Assembly (NCBI GenBank): GCA_013400975.1
Contig: WBMZ01011812.1
Coordinates: 62,001 to 126,000 of the forward strand
DNA from: Atrichornis clamosus
Taxonomy: Eukaryota; Chordata; Aves; Passeriformes; Menuridae
Length of the DNA stretch: 64,000 nucleotides
Direction: 5' to 3'
Below are positions 12,311-25,257 of the stretch, one piece after another. Under the pieces are notes generated by a model. The model worked only from the letters and a program-made list of their open reading frames with translations. It was not told where the DNA came from and did not search any database. The first letter of the stretch is position 1, and every line of letters begins with the position of its first letter. The translations under genes and the position numbers were made by a program.

Positions 12311-12546
12311 GAATCCAGAATGGCTCCATTTGGAAGGGACCTTGGGAGGACAAGTGGTCCAGTGGCTCAGGACCATGTCCAGATGTCTTTTAAATATCTC
12401 CAGGGTAGGAGGTTCCACAACCTCTCTGGGCAACCTCTGCCAGTGCTTGGTCACCTCTCAGTAAAAATGTATTTCCTTATGTGCAGAGGGGACATCCTGT
12501 GTTTTGGTTTTGTACCCTTTGCCTCTGGTTCTGGCACTGGGCACCA
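12311..12546 (-). mobile_element. CR1 LINE 3' end fragment, older subfamily
   Basis: Reverse complement of a CR1 tail. It starts with GAATCCAGAATGGCTCCATTTGGAAGGGACC, then 'aggaccatgtccagatgtcttttaaatatctccagggtaggaggttccacaacctctctgggcaacctctgccagtgctt', then a decayed stretch ending near 'ctggcactgggcacc'. The pattern resembles subfamilies whose sense strand reads toward 'gtgcccagt...'. It faces the copy at 11937-12187 tail to tail across about 120 bp. Confidence 0.85.
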
Positions 12547-15500
12547 AATTAATAATACAGTCACTGAAACAAATATACATCTTGAGATGGTTTTTTAATT
12601 TGCATAGGAAATATGCCAATTATCTGGATATTTTTTCTTTCTTACATTAAGAATTTCATATGAAATTAATATTTATCACAATCCTAATGCATATTCCCAG
12701 AATATTAAGGAAAAGTGCATTTTTTTGAAATCTTGTGTGGAGTGTATGAAATATTTATAATTTCATATTGATTTTGGTAGCTTTGCTGGTAAATATTTTA
12801 ATTAAAGAATTTCAAATAAAGACACAGAGAAGCACAGGGGGGTTTTCAGCTTCTTTCTAATCCATTTTTTGATGATCCCTAATTCTTCTGATCAGTTGTG
12901 TGAGACATGCATCAGGTTATAAAAACTGGAAAATGTGAGCAATAGAAGAAAGTCTGGTGCATTCTCCAGATCCTTATTTTTATATGCAGTATCAGCACAT
13001 TTAGGACCTAATTTAAACAAATCATTTAAAATCAGAGTTTTAGTTTTCATCGTCTGCTGCTCTGCACAAACATCTAGGAATTCAGGATATAAGCTTGAGA
13101 TTATTTTCAGAGATCCAGGACTCATGCCCTGTGAGAAAAAAACTTTTAAATTAACCCTATTGGACAATCAAGAATTTATCCTTCCAGTAGCTATTTTTAC
13201 TGCTGAAAAAAAAAAAAATCTGTTACTTAAACTATACTTTTTTCTTGGCATTAGATATACTGTTAAAAACGTTCAATTAAAACTTGTGCAAGTCTCAGAG
13301 TATTTCTACTTCACTGAAGATATAATGGAATATATTTAATTTGAGTGAAAGGATGTTAAGATATAATAAAAGACTTTGACAGGTTTCTCAGAGAGCAAAT
13401 GAAATTTAAATATGCAGATCCTGCAGGCAAAAAAAAAAATGTTCTCAGAGATCTGATTAATACACTTCAGTTCAGCAAATATGGCTTTACCACTAATCCA
13501 AGTAAAATAAAAGCAATATATTAAATGATTAATCTACAGGCTAAGATGGTTGTCTTCAGATTTTTGAGGATAAAATAGAATATGGAAAAATTCACAAAAA
13601 ACAGATGTAATGTCAATGCAGCCTAAAGTGAAGAACTGAAAATTCATATGACCCTTCAACAAACAGATAATTATTAGTCATCTGAATAGTTAAAATTGCT
13701 CTGACTATTCATATCACTTTTTTCTTTTAGTCCCTATACACAATGTTAAAGTAGATATGTGCTGTATGCAGATTTTGCTGTGAATTGCAATTAAATCTTA
13801 GTCCCTACATTAACAACCCACTCAAAATAAAGGCACTGAAACTCAAGATGAAAACACAATTTAAGATTCTAGTATTTCTTTGCTTAGCTTGATATCAAAA
13901 AAACCCCAAATGTATTTAGAGGGAAACAAGTTTAGAAACTGGACACAAGTCACTCCAAAAATGGTTTTAACCAATTTAAAGCCAGGTTCTTAGTGGGTAG
14001 AAATTGGTGGGACTGACTATCCAAGACGAGAGTTCACTTGCAGTCTTTGGAACTGAGTAGAATTAAATATAAAAGTATGATTAAGATGAGAATCCAAAGT
14101 CTCAAGGATAAATTATGAAAACCATTAAACTTCCATTTTAAAAATGACATGAATCTGATTTTCAGAGGTGGTTACATGGCTACAGCAGCATATTATTGTT
14201 AGTTAAAATCTTTAAAAACCCCACAGCTCATATCTCCTAGGAAAATGCTTGAGTGTCTATTTTACTCCTAAATATAAATGATACAAAAACAACTAATTGT
14301 TTTCATTAACAGAACTTGATCTTTTAGAAACTTTAGGTTCCTTTGAAATATTACTTCAAACTCTCAGCTGACATGAATTTAATGATATGATGCAACTGAT
14401 GCTCATGAGGCTGAAAATCTGCTTTTATTTTTTTTAAATTCCAACACGCCTATCTCCAGGAGTCCTGTTATGCAAGAATCAATTTTTATTTAGTAAAAGA
14501 TTAGCTTCTGCTTCTTGTCATCCACATAAAAGTATTGAAATGTTGTGAAAAACAACACTAAAAGCAAGATGGAAAACAAATAGAATTATTTCTGTAGTTC
14601 TGTTATATTTAGAAAATCTGATTTTTTTTACACTGGACCATGTCTTTCAAGTAGGGGACAGACTCATCTCTTGTCAAAGGCTGAGGTTATCAATTCTGAG
14701 CTCCCCAATGTACAAAGAGAAACCCACAGGTTGTTCTTACACTGAATACCGAGGAGATCAACATTATTGTGTCAATAAGGAATACAGAGTGAATCAAACA
14801 GAGTGTCTGCATGCTATAAATACCTTGAAATCAGCAGAAATGTCATTCCAAAAAAGGGAGACCCAGTTTTGCAGGAGTGAAATAAACAATTTTGCATGAA
14901 TAGCCCGAAGGGAGATATGGGTTACAAAACCATCTTTCTCTGCTGTTTTCTCTTGGCTTTCCTGCTGGCTGGTGCTCTCTCTCTCTGCTTTTCTCTCTCA
15001 GCTCTGACTCAGTCAGGCAACTCACTTATTAAGTAAACAGCCTTCAGAGCAGCTTGTCTGCAGAATGCAGTTCCATTAAGTAAAAATACGGAGCAAGAAG
15101 CTCTTGAGTAGCAGTGATCAGAGATCTAAGAATACAAATGAACAAATGCACTTTCTGATTTAAATATGTTATTGTTATTAGCACCATTATTCATCTTCCA
15201 GTAGCTTCAGAACAAACGTCTCGCTGCACTAAACTTGCACAGGCATAAACATCTATTCTGCCCTAAATAACTTTCAGTGTAATTGAATGTTAGCAATATA
15301 AAACACTTATCAGGAAATGAGGCTGACTCACAGAGTCAACTCACTGTGTGACAGGTGAGTTCTAACCTATTTTTTAAATTGAAGGAAATGTTCTTTTTGT
15401 TGATACTGGGGTCTTTCGAAGTCTGCTTGTTTTTTAACACACCTTCCTGCCGTGATGGCTGCCACAATACCTGTAATCCTCCATCCAGTACTCATCTTAA

Positions 15501-15629
15501 CGATTCTGATTCCTAAGTGTCTTCAAAGTGTTTTGGCACAAGGGAAGGGAAGTTCTACAGAGCCCTCTGACATCCCCTGCAAAGGTCCATGTTCCTGCAC
15601 AACAGGTGAGATGGGAACAGCACCGGGAC
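12547..15629. other. unique AT-rich non-coding DNA
   Basis: No gene recognised. Several A runs occur (about 13206-13219 and 13430-13440). A plus-strand open frame of 134 codons (12935-13339) is low-complexity and unlike any family I know. Confidence 0.55.
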
Positions 15630-15895
15630 TGAAATGGCTTTAAAATGACAGGGGGCAGGGTTAGATTGGATATTAGGAAGAAATTCTGGATGGCGAGGGC
15701 GGTGAGGCCCCGGCACAGGTTGCCCAGAGAAGCTGTGGCTGCCCCATCTCTGGAAGTGTCCAAGGCCAGGTTGAACAGGGCTTGGAGAAACCTGGGATAG
15801 TGGAAGGTGACCGTGCCCATGGCAGGGGAGTTGGACTGATATGATCTCTAAGGTCTCTTCCAATCCAAACCATCCTTTGATTTTTTGATTCTATG
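15630..15895 (+). mobile_element. CR1 LINE 3' end fragment
   Basis: Sense CR1 3' region: 'ggctttaaaatgacagggggcagggttagattggatattaggaagaaattc', 'ggtgaggccccggcacaggttgcccagagaagctgtggctgccccatctctggaagtgtccaaggccaggttg', ending in 'aaggtctcttccaatccaaaccatcctttgattttttgattctatgg'. It is closely related to the copy at 11937-12187 but better preserved. It is 5'-truncated and non-coding. The minus-strand open frames that cross it are shadows. Confidence 0.9.
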
Positions 15896-16119
15896 GCTGT
15901 AGTCCCCTGCAGCAGCCAAAAGAAGCTTTTCCAGGTTCCACTCAGCCCTTGATTCACAAAATCCTTCTTTATCATAGCCCAGTGCAGGAATCTATTGTCT
16001 TTGCCACTCAAAGTTAACACATTCTTTTTATTGTCCAAGACCAACAAAGCACTTTGGAAACAGAAAGAATTTCAAAACATGCCTGGAGCATCACTTTAGA
16101 AACAAGCAGACACACAATA
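15896..16119. other. unique spacer between CR1 and MIR-like relic
   Basis: Nothing recognisable. Confidence 0.5.
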
Positions 16120-16196
16120 TCCCTGTGAGGCAGAACAATGTTATTATACTAATTTCACAGATGGATAAGCTTGAACGCAGTAAGGTAAGGCCCAGA
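16120..16196 (+). mobile_element. MIR-like CORE-SINE relic
   Basis: The stretch reads CCCTGTGAGGCAG, then an ATTATTATACTAATTTCACAGATG-type segment, then AAGCTTGAACGCAGTAAGG. The same order (CCCTGTGAGG, ATTATTAT, TTTACAGATG, aaactgaggc) marks the conserved part of amniote MIR elements. The match is by eye and partial, as expected for such an ancient family. It may also be a chance resemblance. Confidence 0.45.
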
Positions 16197-18048
16197 TCCT
16201 GTTTGGTGCTGTGCTTTGATATTTTAGGGGATTAAGCAGCACAGAGAGCCTTTTTCCCCGAGCAGGAAAGCTGAAAGAAAACCATACAAGGAAATACAAT
16301 AGGAGTGCAACTGCAAATGCATTTACACATTCAACATACCCATGGAAGAGTGTGGCTCACCAGCTAGAGGGCTCCTCTTTTCTGCTGAGCTGCACAGGTA
16401 ATAAAGACATCAGCGGACATTTTCCCAACAAGTTTCTTACTCTTTCTTAAACAGAAGTAAAATGAGTCCCATCTGCCTCAAAACCCTTCACGTTCTCCAA
16501 GCTGGCATGAGTTCAAGGCAGATGTTGCCTCTGCTCCACTCCTTTCACCCTCACCTCACCAGCAGGGCAGGGTTTGCCTGGCATAACCTTCCACAATCAC
16601 ACAGAGAACACTCAGGTGTCCTCATGACCATGCTCAGATCTCTGACCAGACCCTCCCCTGAATATTAATGCCAATCTTCTTGCATGTCCCCTGGACGAGG
16701 TTGTACTTCAGCAGGGTGACACATCTTTGTGCATCTGCAAGGCAAGAGCATTGCTGAGTTTGATCTCACCTTTTCACTTTGCACTACAAGAAATTTTTAC
16801 TCGTCTAGCTGAGAAAGGGTGGCAGCTGACAATTGCTTTGTTCAGACTCACAGAGCTGATAATACTCTGTTCATGAAGCTGGGGCTGTTAATGATTCGTA
16901 AGCCGATACTTCCTCACACTTGATTGTGCACAGTAGACTTCATAATTTGAGCTTGTCATTTTCATTTTTTGGGGGGGAGGAAAAAACTACAACAAAACCT
17001 CTCCTTTTCATGGTAGACTTCTCTATAAGTGTGTAATTACATCCTGATGTTCCCTGTGATTTGTACCTTGTTCAGCCCATTGAAAGTCAATTTTAATACA
17101 CTTCCATTAAATATTTTCTTTGTTAGGAAAAAAAAGAGGATTTTTTTCCATGTGACACTGTGGGGGTACAGTTTTCTCATGTTTTACATCCATTCTCATG
17201 TATTATTTACATACATATAAGATTCTTCAAAGAGCATTTACATCATAGGGAAAGCTGTGACCATTCCTCTCCTGAAAATTACTACAAGAAGAAGGGACTT
17301 GTCATTTCTGCAAGTGACTGATTGTGGAAGCATCTTCTTATCCATCTCAGGTCCTCACCACAGAGATGGTAGCAGTCCCCTAGAAGGATCCTTCCACATC
17401 TTACAAAGCTTTAATAGTCAGACCTTCAATGTAAACGTAAGGGCTGTTTGCTGAATCATATAGAAATAAACTATTCCAAATCTTGCATCAGCTGACTGCT
17501 GTGACTTTGGTTTATGAGTTAAGTGGCAGTTTACAAGCATTCTAAGTGCCTTAGGAGTCTTTGAAGATTTATTTCAGCTCACATTACTGTTCATAAAGAA
17601 ATTCTTTTTCTTGGTAATATAAGGCTAAATATAAAAAATATAAATATATATATAAAAAATAGACTGTTGACTTTAGGTTTTTTCACTTTCTAGATGGCTG
17701 TGAAGTCCTGTTCTCTGAAAATCAGGGTATGTTCAAGTGTCTTTGTTTAGAGAATGCAAATTGATAATAACTTAAAAACAATCTTATCTGTAATCACATT
17801 ACAGACAATGGCAACTAGAATCATCTTAGAGACATATTTTCTAAACAATCTGTGAGACAATCCCTGTTAGAAGAGTACCCAGCCCCAAATGACCAGATTA
17901 ACATTTTTATTCCATGACTACAGAATGGAGAAAAGGGAAGGATCAGAGTCTGTCTTGTGTTCGCAGCTTGTAGTATCAAGGAACCAAATACAAAAGGTGA
18001 TTTCACATGCCAAAGTAAAAAATATCAAAAGCTATGTAGTAAAACAAA
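16197..18048. other. unique non-coding DNA
   Basis: No gene recognised. It includes a G run with a T run before it (16965-16979) and an AT-rich microsatellite-like patch (17630-17662). Confidence 0.55.
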
Positions 18049-18068
18049 AATCAATCAATCAATCAATC
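18049..18068. repeat. (AATC)5 microsatellite
   Basis: Five perfect AATC units followed by an AT-rich stretch. Confidence 0.85.
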
Positions 18069-20560
18069 ATATATGTATTTTTTATATATAGTCATATTTA
18101 TGTGTGAATAAAATTGTAGCTTGCACAGTCATCCAGGATGTCCTGATACAATAAATACTGAAAATTTGCTGTCCATAAGGAGCCAGCCAAGCCTAGAGGA
18201 AAGGCTGTTTGCAATCACTTAATAGCACATGTACCTGACTTCCCATTCCTTTCCGGAGTTTAGGCACTTGGCACAATAGAAAGGGATAGATTTTTCTCAG
18301 TGGCCTTAAACATATGCAGCCCATCTTGTTACCTGCCAAAATTGGGAGTTTCAATTTCCTTAAACTTAGAAAATCTTCTGCACACATTTTTCATTTCCTG
18401 AGGCACTTTTCCAGCCACAAGGCTATAAACCTGGGATACGGCTGACCGAGGAAACAACAGCCATGAAGTCAGCACACAGTGTGGAGCCTGACTTTTTAAC
18501 ACGGTTGTTACGAAATCTCTTCTGGGAGAGAGGGGACTGAATTGTAACCCTTGGAAATGAAATAATTTCTGTGTAATAACCAAGAACCCTCTGATGTGGA
18601 AGACATTCGTGAAAGACTGAGGTTAGAATGTTTTTGTACCTGTGTGGGTGGTTTAGGTCAGCTATGCAGAGAACAAATCACAAAGCATATGTAAGTGTAG
18701 GAATTTTCCTCCTGTTTTAGGAACCAAACAGGGAACTTCTTAGGTTTTACTCAAAGTTCCTTGCCAGAAGTCATGCAAGCCCTGTGAGAACTTGCCTTCT
18801 GGCTTACACAGTCATTCATATCCATATATTTGCTGAGTCTTAGTGATATTCTCCATCTTCATGCCCTGAAAATTAAACATTGAAAGTAAAAAAAAGCAAT
18901 TAGTGTGGTGAGATCATGAACAATCTCTCCATGGTACATAATCTGAAAGTCGTTTGAACATCACTATCTTTAGCATATCTGTATTAAATGCCTAACTGGT
19001 GCTCCCTTCTCTGTCAATTTAATGTTTTTAGAAATCAGTCGTGCAAATACTATTCAGATGATTTGATTTAGCAAATCTGATCTGCCCTGTTCTAGAGGTA
19101 AGCTGAAGAGTGATTTAAAAATCATAGGGACTGTAATCCCCAATACTAACTGAATGCATTTTATTACACAGATGCAGTTAAATACTTTGGGACATTTAAT
19201 TCTTCCTAAACTTGTCTCAGATATTAAAAGCACTGTACTATTCCAGAGCAATTTTCCAAAGTTCTGCAGCTAAACTGCTGTTTGCTGTTACACAATGAGG
19301 AAACACACAGATTATTATCTCAATTTAATAAATTTGGATTTCTCTTACCTAGCTTTATCCATTTGAAAGCTAGATATTTACCTTGGGGTCTCTCAACAAC
19401 CAAAGGAGAGAGACATATCTCGAGAGCATGATTCATCCCTCCTATCTTAAATACCTATCTCACTCTGCAAGCTGATGCAATTTTTCCTAACTGTTAAAAA
19501 TGGATGTCTTATTTCCAATCTGAATCTGTCTAGCTTCAGCTTCCAGCTACTGGATCCTGACATGCTAGATTAGTGAGTTATTTACTGTAAAAAATATCTT
19601 CTCTCTGTGCATGAAAAGTGCAAATAATCTACTCTTCAAAGAACTAAATAGATAGAGATTCCTAGTTTCCCACTATATGACATCCTGGTTGCTCTTCAAA
19701 TAAGTCTTGAGAGATAATATTCCTTATCACCCCAACTGACACAGTTGGAAAAAAATAGACAGGTTTCTGGGCACATAAGCTCTTCTTTAGGTCTCACTGA
19801 GTTCAAAGCTTCTCAATAAAAAGCAAATTTATTTTCATTTTTGAAAAACCATTTAACTTGACAAATTAAAGCTTTGCAAGGGAAGAAGCACTTCTTACAC
19901 ATAATTGGCACTCTAAGGTTTTAATTCGACAGAAAGCACCACAATAGTGAGCCAATTTGTCTTCTATTACCAGGAGTCTTTTTCCAGTGTGTACTCAGCA
20001 AATTCCGTACATAAATGTGATGATTTAAGATCACACTCCTGAAGTTCACAGGAATCAATGGGATTGTTTCCACTAAATGACTTTCATTTAGGCCTTTTGG
20101 TTCAATTCTCTGTACTCACACAGGACGAAAACTTCTATGGGCATTGAGCAGTAGTCATTAGGAAGCTGTGGTGTGCTTGTAGGAATAAAGTTCACATAAA
20201 TGGTGAGAGAAAGCACACTGTTAATTTGCATTTTACTTTAAAACTCAAAGTGTATTCTAGAAACCCATGACCCTATTATCAAAGGCTAGAAGAAGATAAT
20301 GAGATTCTAAATAAGGCTCTGAATAAATGAAGGTTTTCTCTCAATTATGAATGGATACATGCTTACTATTATAGAGGTGTTCTCATGTCACTTTTCTGAG
20401 GTCTTTGTCAAAACTTTCACTTTGTCAGATGAAGGTCGAGGGGACATTTTTATTTTCACAATTACAAGCTCACTGTGAAAAAAAGGTCCCTAATAAAAAA
20501 TCCAATCCCTAAGCAAAGATATTCCAGCAACTAGAGGAGACAACTTTAGAACATTTGACA
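18069..20560. other. unique AT-rich non-coding DNA
   Basis: No gene, RNA or transposon is recognised. Open frames are below 90 codons. Confidence 0.6.
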
Positions 20561-20736
20561 TTTTCACCCTCTTGGAAATATAGAACCATTACTTCATCTT
20601 TACTTTCCTAACAGATCTATTTTCACCCTCTTGGAAATATAGAACCATTACTTCATCTTTACTTTCCTAACAGATCTATTTTCACCCTCTTGGAAATATA
20701 GAACCATTACTTCATCTTTACTTTCCTAACAGATCT
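20561..20736. repeat. 59-bp minisatellite, three perfect copies
   Basis: A 59-bp unit starting TTTTCACCCTCTTGGAAATA begins at 20561, 20620 and 20679. Copies 1 and 2 are identical, and copy 3 is identical to them as far as AGATCT at 20736, one base short of a full unit. Complete identity implies recent tandem duplication or gene-conversion-like homogenisation, and such arrays often vary in copy number. The unit contains no recognisable transposon or coding sequence. Confidence 0.97.
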
Positions 20737-23171
20737 TAAATAAAAGGATGAATTTAATACAGATATCCCAGGATGCAAGAAATTAATGGGAAAAAAAAAA
20801 ACAAAACTGCAGCTGTAAAAGAAATTTCCAGCTTTTTGAATTTAATCACAGATACAAAATATATCTACTTTTCTGAAAAATCCTTCTCCCTGGTTTTCCT
20901 TTTTTCTTTTATTCCCTAGATTTCACAGCTTGATTTTAAAGTAAAAAATACCTATTTCATTAAACCACACAGGGAAACAACATTACAGTGGTGACAAACT
21001 TTCTGATATGAGCTTTCGGAGATATTCCAAAGGCCTTCCCCAAGTCTGAGAAAGAATTATAAACAAAAGCAATATGTCATTGTTAATATAATTACAGTAA
21101 TTAATAATCTAAGGTGCATTGTTGCAAGTGATCTAGGCTATCAGTTTAGTTGTGCTGGATAACACACAATACCTGATGCATCACAAAATGCCAATTACTT
21201 CATCAATAATACTTCTGTCCAAATTTCCAGTTAACAAAAAAAAAATTGAATATTAAGCAGGAATATAATTCTGTCTCTATAGTAAATAAAAGCATAAGAC
21301 ATCTTTCCTCTTTTGTCGTGGCATAAATAATATTATTACCATCACTTCATTATTTCTTGAGTCTACATTGGGTTTTCCCTGGGGCACAGCAACTGAGACA
21401 TTCTTGATTCTCTCTACGTGTCCTGCAACTTGTCAACAAGCTGATGCAATTAGGGCTTTTCCTTCTTGGTGGTCCGTGTGTGTGCCCTGAGTGATTGGTT
21501 TTATTTAAAGGTGGACCAGACCTGACATTCCTCCTGGTGACAAGTTCCACAAACTGCAGGTGCAATTCAAACCACAGCTCAGTCACAATTAGTTTGGTAT
21601 ATTCAGGGGGTTTTTTTGAACCAGCTCTTGAGAGGAATTCTTGTGTTATTTTGCAAATAGTTGCAAATGGAAATTGGCTGGTGGATTAAAATAGAAATTC
21701 ATAAGCTTCTTATGAAGTATCCCTGCTATGAATAAGGGTTGTGCTGAAAAATCAAGCTATTCCTATTATACACAGTAGACATCTTTCCACCTGAATGCTC
21801 TTATCTCTTTTTGATCATATAAGACAAATAAGAAAGATTCTCTGAGTTAGAAACAAGACTAACCCCTTCAAATCCACCAATTTGAAGAGAGAACGAACAA
21901 GTCATTCATTTTCTATCCATTTTTTATTTTAAACTGTAACATTTATATCTCTGGTGAAATATGCAGTTTTGTTTCATTGGCAGTTACAAAACCCTTTTGT
22001 GTTGATATCTTATTCTTTATATTCATGTTTCTTTCTTTTAGAAAGCTAACAAGTGACAGATTTTTAAACTGTCTCAAATCCTTTAGAACTCCCACACTTT
22101 CAAGAAATTTAGTCACTTAAAGCTGTAAAAATTGAGAACTGTGATGGATATTTTAAGTGTACTCTTGCAACCTGAATTTCTGATTTTCAATAAAAATCTA
22201 TTCTCACATGAAAATGATTTTGGCTGAATACAGTTTATTGTAGTCAGAAATCTATCTCAGTAGTTTCACAAGGTTTAGGTGAGAGTGCTTATCCAGCTTT
22301 TTAATGTTGAAACATGAAAACAAAATCAAAACCAAAACCAGGCTTCAGTTATCCACAATAATTACTGAAATTCAAATTCAGATTTTTATATTCAGATTTT
22401 TAGTCATTATTAAACATGTATTTCATCTATTAGTTCTATAGCTGAAGATCAACAACTTGTGAGACCTTTTCTGTGATATTTGAATCCTGTCTGCCATACA
22501 TTCAATAGGAATTTTCCTTTTGACAGCACTAAGCTGTAAGGGAACAAATAACACAGTGTTTCAGTTTGCAACAGTATGTGATCACCATTACTCACTCAAA
22601 GACAACCCCCCAGGTTATGTGATGTCTGAGGAAAATGTTTAGAAATCCCCAGAGTGTCATATTTTTACAATGGATATTCATGCAATTATTCATGTTCTGT
22701 CAGATGTATTCTCACTCGTGGTATTTCTGCCACTTGTGGTAATTTCTGTCTGCTGTACCTGACGCCACTGACTGAGCCAAGACCTTGATTTTCCTAGGAA
22801 TGTTTCAAATCATGAGAGGCAGTTGCCCTCTCACCAAAATGTGTTTGGCCAGAAGACAAGATGAAGACAGAGGGCTGGAGGGATTTGCCTGTGGACACGG
22901 GGGTTGTGACTGCAACACGTGGAGTGTAGAGCTAGGAGGGGAGTGGTGATGGAGGACAGGGTCAGCGTGTGCTCCAATCACACCATCCGTGATGCTCAAA
23001 GGGAGTAGAAAGAGAGGAAAAAATACCTCTTAAAAGTTGATTGGATTACGATTTTGAGGACACCAATAAAGGGATGCTCTCTAGATAAGGAACACCGATG
23101 GAAGGAAAGAAGATATAAAGGAAAAAGAGATGTGCCCACTGAGAAACACTGGCCACATTAAATGAAGCAAA
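20737..23171. other. unique AT-rich non-coding DNA
   Basis: No gene recognised. The stretch 21050-21130 is dense in homeobox- and SOX-like words (TTAATATAATTA, AATTAATAA, AACAAAAGC), but such words are common in AT-rich DNA. Confidence 0.55.
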
Positions 23172-23250
23172 AATCATAGAATCATTGAAGTTATAAAAGA
23201 CCTCTAAGATCATCAAGTTCAACCATTAACCCAGCACTGCCAGCAGTAAA
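23172..23250 (-). mobile_element. CR1 LINE terminal scrap
   Basis: The plus strand reads AATCATAGAATCATTGAAGT, then 'ataaaagacctctaagatcatcaagttcaaccattaacccagcactgcca', the complement of a CR1 3' end of the 'caaccattaacccagcac' subfamily type. Only the last 80 bp or so remain. Confidence 0.85.
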
Positions 23251-25169
23251 GTTCAGGCAAAACTGACTCAGGCATACTTAACACATCCCAAAAAAACTGA
23301 TATCCCCAGAACCAATAAAATAGTGAATCAATCTCATCTGCAAAAAAAAAAAAAAAAAACCACATCTGCAAAGCAAATTATCATTATTTTCCAGTGGGAC
23401 GGTGATACAATATTCTGCAATATTAATTTCTAACAAATTAGATTATTTTTAAATCTACACATGCAAGAAATTTTTTTTTTCTGAATTGAATTATTTACTG
23501 ACTGTAGAATTTCTGTTTTTTCTTTTGAAAAATATCTTCTTTAAATATTTAGGAAAAAATATCTATAAACAGCATGCAGTTTTAATCACAATTTATACGC
23601 TTGCATTTTAATTGCCTTTTAAACTAATTTAGCTTGTTTTTAAAGTTAATTAAACTCATTGGGGGGAAAATGTTCCTTAATTCAGTTGTGAAAATGGAGC
23701 AGATGTGGAGATGTATTTGTGATTGTATCTATCAGTCTGAACTTATAAGAATCCTTTTAATCTTAAACTCTTTAATAGACCCTAAAACAAAATGTTTCCC
23801 ATATGATCAAGATGCCCTGTGCATTTCCTGCTTTCAACATTAAAATTATACGTGCACAGCACATTATTTTTTAATTAGTTTGTCCTTTCTAAAACTCATT
23901 GAAGCTGGATATAAGAGGATGCTCCACTGACTGTATAGAACTTTGGATCTTGGGGACTATTCACCGCAAGTTTACAAGCATTTAAATAATTCAAATTCAA
24001 AATCAGGTCTTGACTTGAACAATTGTGACTTTTGCAATGATCTTCTGGGAGGCCAGGAAGGGTTTTGGCAGTGAGTAGAGGGAATGCACATCCTCAGGAG
24101 AGGAAAACACTAGAAATACATATCAGTTGAATCAGAGTTCACTGTGGCATTGCAATTCAATCCTTGACAAAGCTTTGAGGTGGCCACAGAGATGTTTGCA
24201 GCAGTTCTGCTCTTGGGGAATTCGTCATGGGCTGGCTGTAATGCCTATGTAGTCCAGGGCTCTGTCAGTCTATGCTGAACTCAGTATTAAACTATTCGTT
24301 TACAGCTGGTTCAGGTGCCTCTACTCCAGGCATAATTACAGTTGTCCACCCTGAAAATGCAATTATTTGTTTAGAAAATAATATGGGAAAAATTGAATTC
24401 CCAAATATCAATATCTGGAGGAAGGTTCTTTCCAGCCCAATAGCCCTACCAGGTTCCAGCTTTGGTTCCTACCTTGCTGTGGTAGTAGGGGGTGCATAGT
24501 GGCAGCTACCCAAAAAAAAAAACCTCATAGACAATTTTCCCTAAAGTAACCTGCTCATATTCCTTTCCTGAAAGAATCAACCTGCTAATCAAACTAAACT
24601 ATATCCTCACTCTCCAGCCTGTCCATGAAAATGGTCCTGTCAAGATTTCTGATACACATTAAAAAACCAAGGTATTGCAGACAATTGGTCTTCTGATAGA
24701 CACAGAACATTAAAACCATAAAGTGAATCCAAGCCTTTGAAAGGACCATTAAAATGATCAAAAGTGACTACTCAACAATGCTTGTTAGCCCAGATCTTGA
24801 ATGGTGTTTAACCAACATAAGCAAACAAAGAAGGATTTATCATGAGGGTTGAAGGAGAACAATAGCCAGCATTTCAGTCACCTCAGAACAGAGTGCAAGA
24901 CACCTAGAAATTCAGAAAGAAAAAAAAAAAAGTGAGATAAAGAAAACCAACCCTTTCATCCTCACTGTATCCAGCATCCATGGGTCAGTGGTTCTGAGGT
25001 CACTGACACGGCCTTACAAGTTTTATAAAGAAAGCCTCAGTTAGCCTATGGTTCTGTTATTGCAGCAGAAACAAGCTCGCTGCTGGTTTGTTAACTTGTT
25101 TTGATTCTGCTCTACTCTTGTTTCATTGACGTGCACCAGGCTGACATCCAGAGACACTCTTCTTGGGCA
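23251..25169. other. unique AT-rich non-coding DNA
   Basis: No gene recognised. An A run at 23342-23359 is flanked by two copies of CATCTGCAAA. Another A run is at 24920-24931. Confidence 0.55.
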
Positions 25170-25257
25170 GCCATGTGTGTCGGGCCCGGCGCGCTCGCTG
25201 TCAGCTCGATAGAGCTGCTAAATGACTGTGCGCTGATCCAGAAGCAACCATTCCTCG
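25170..25257. promoter_or_regulatory. small CpG cluster, candidate conserved regulatory element
   Basis: Eight CpG dinucleotides can be counted in under 90 bp, including GGGCCCGGCGCGCTCGCTG at about 25182-25200, while the surrounding kilobases have very few. Retained CpGs in an otherwise depleted region suggest an unmethylated or selectively maintained element, or a recent insertion of GC-rich DNA. No TATA box or recognisable promoter architecture is evident. Plus- and minus-strand open frames of about 67-69 codons cross it with no family resemblance. Confidence 0.25.

Noticed and set aside
15497..16047. Three overlapping minus-strand frames of 102-124 codons
   Set aside because: They are antisense to the CR1 tail at 15630-15895.
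21050..21130. Dense homeobox- and SOX-like words
   Set aside because: Such short AT-rich words are expected by chance in this composition. Conservation data would be needed to support it.
23330..23370. A run of 18 flanked by CATCTGCAAA direct repeats, like a retroposition footprint
   Set aside because: There is no inserted body between the first repeat and the A run, so a slippage duplication explains it more simply.
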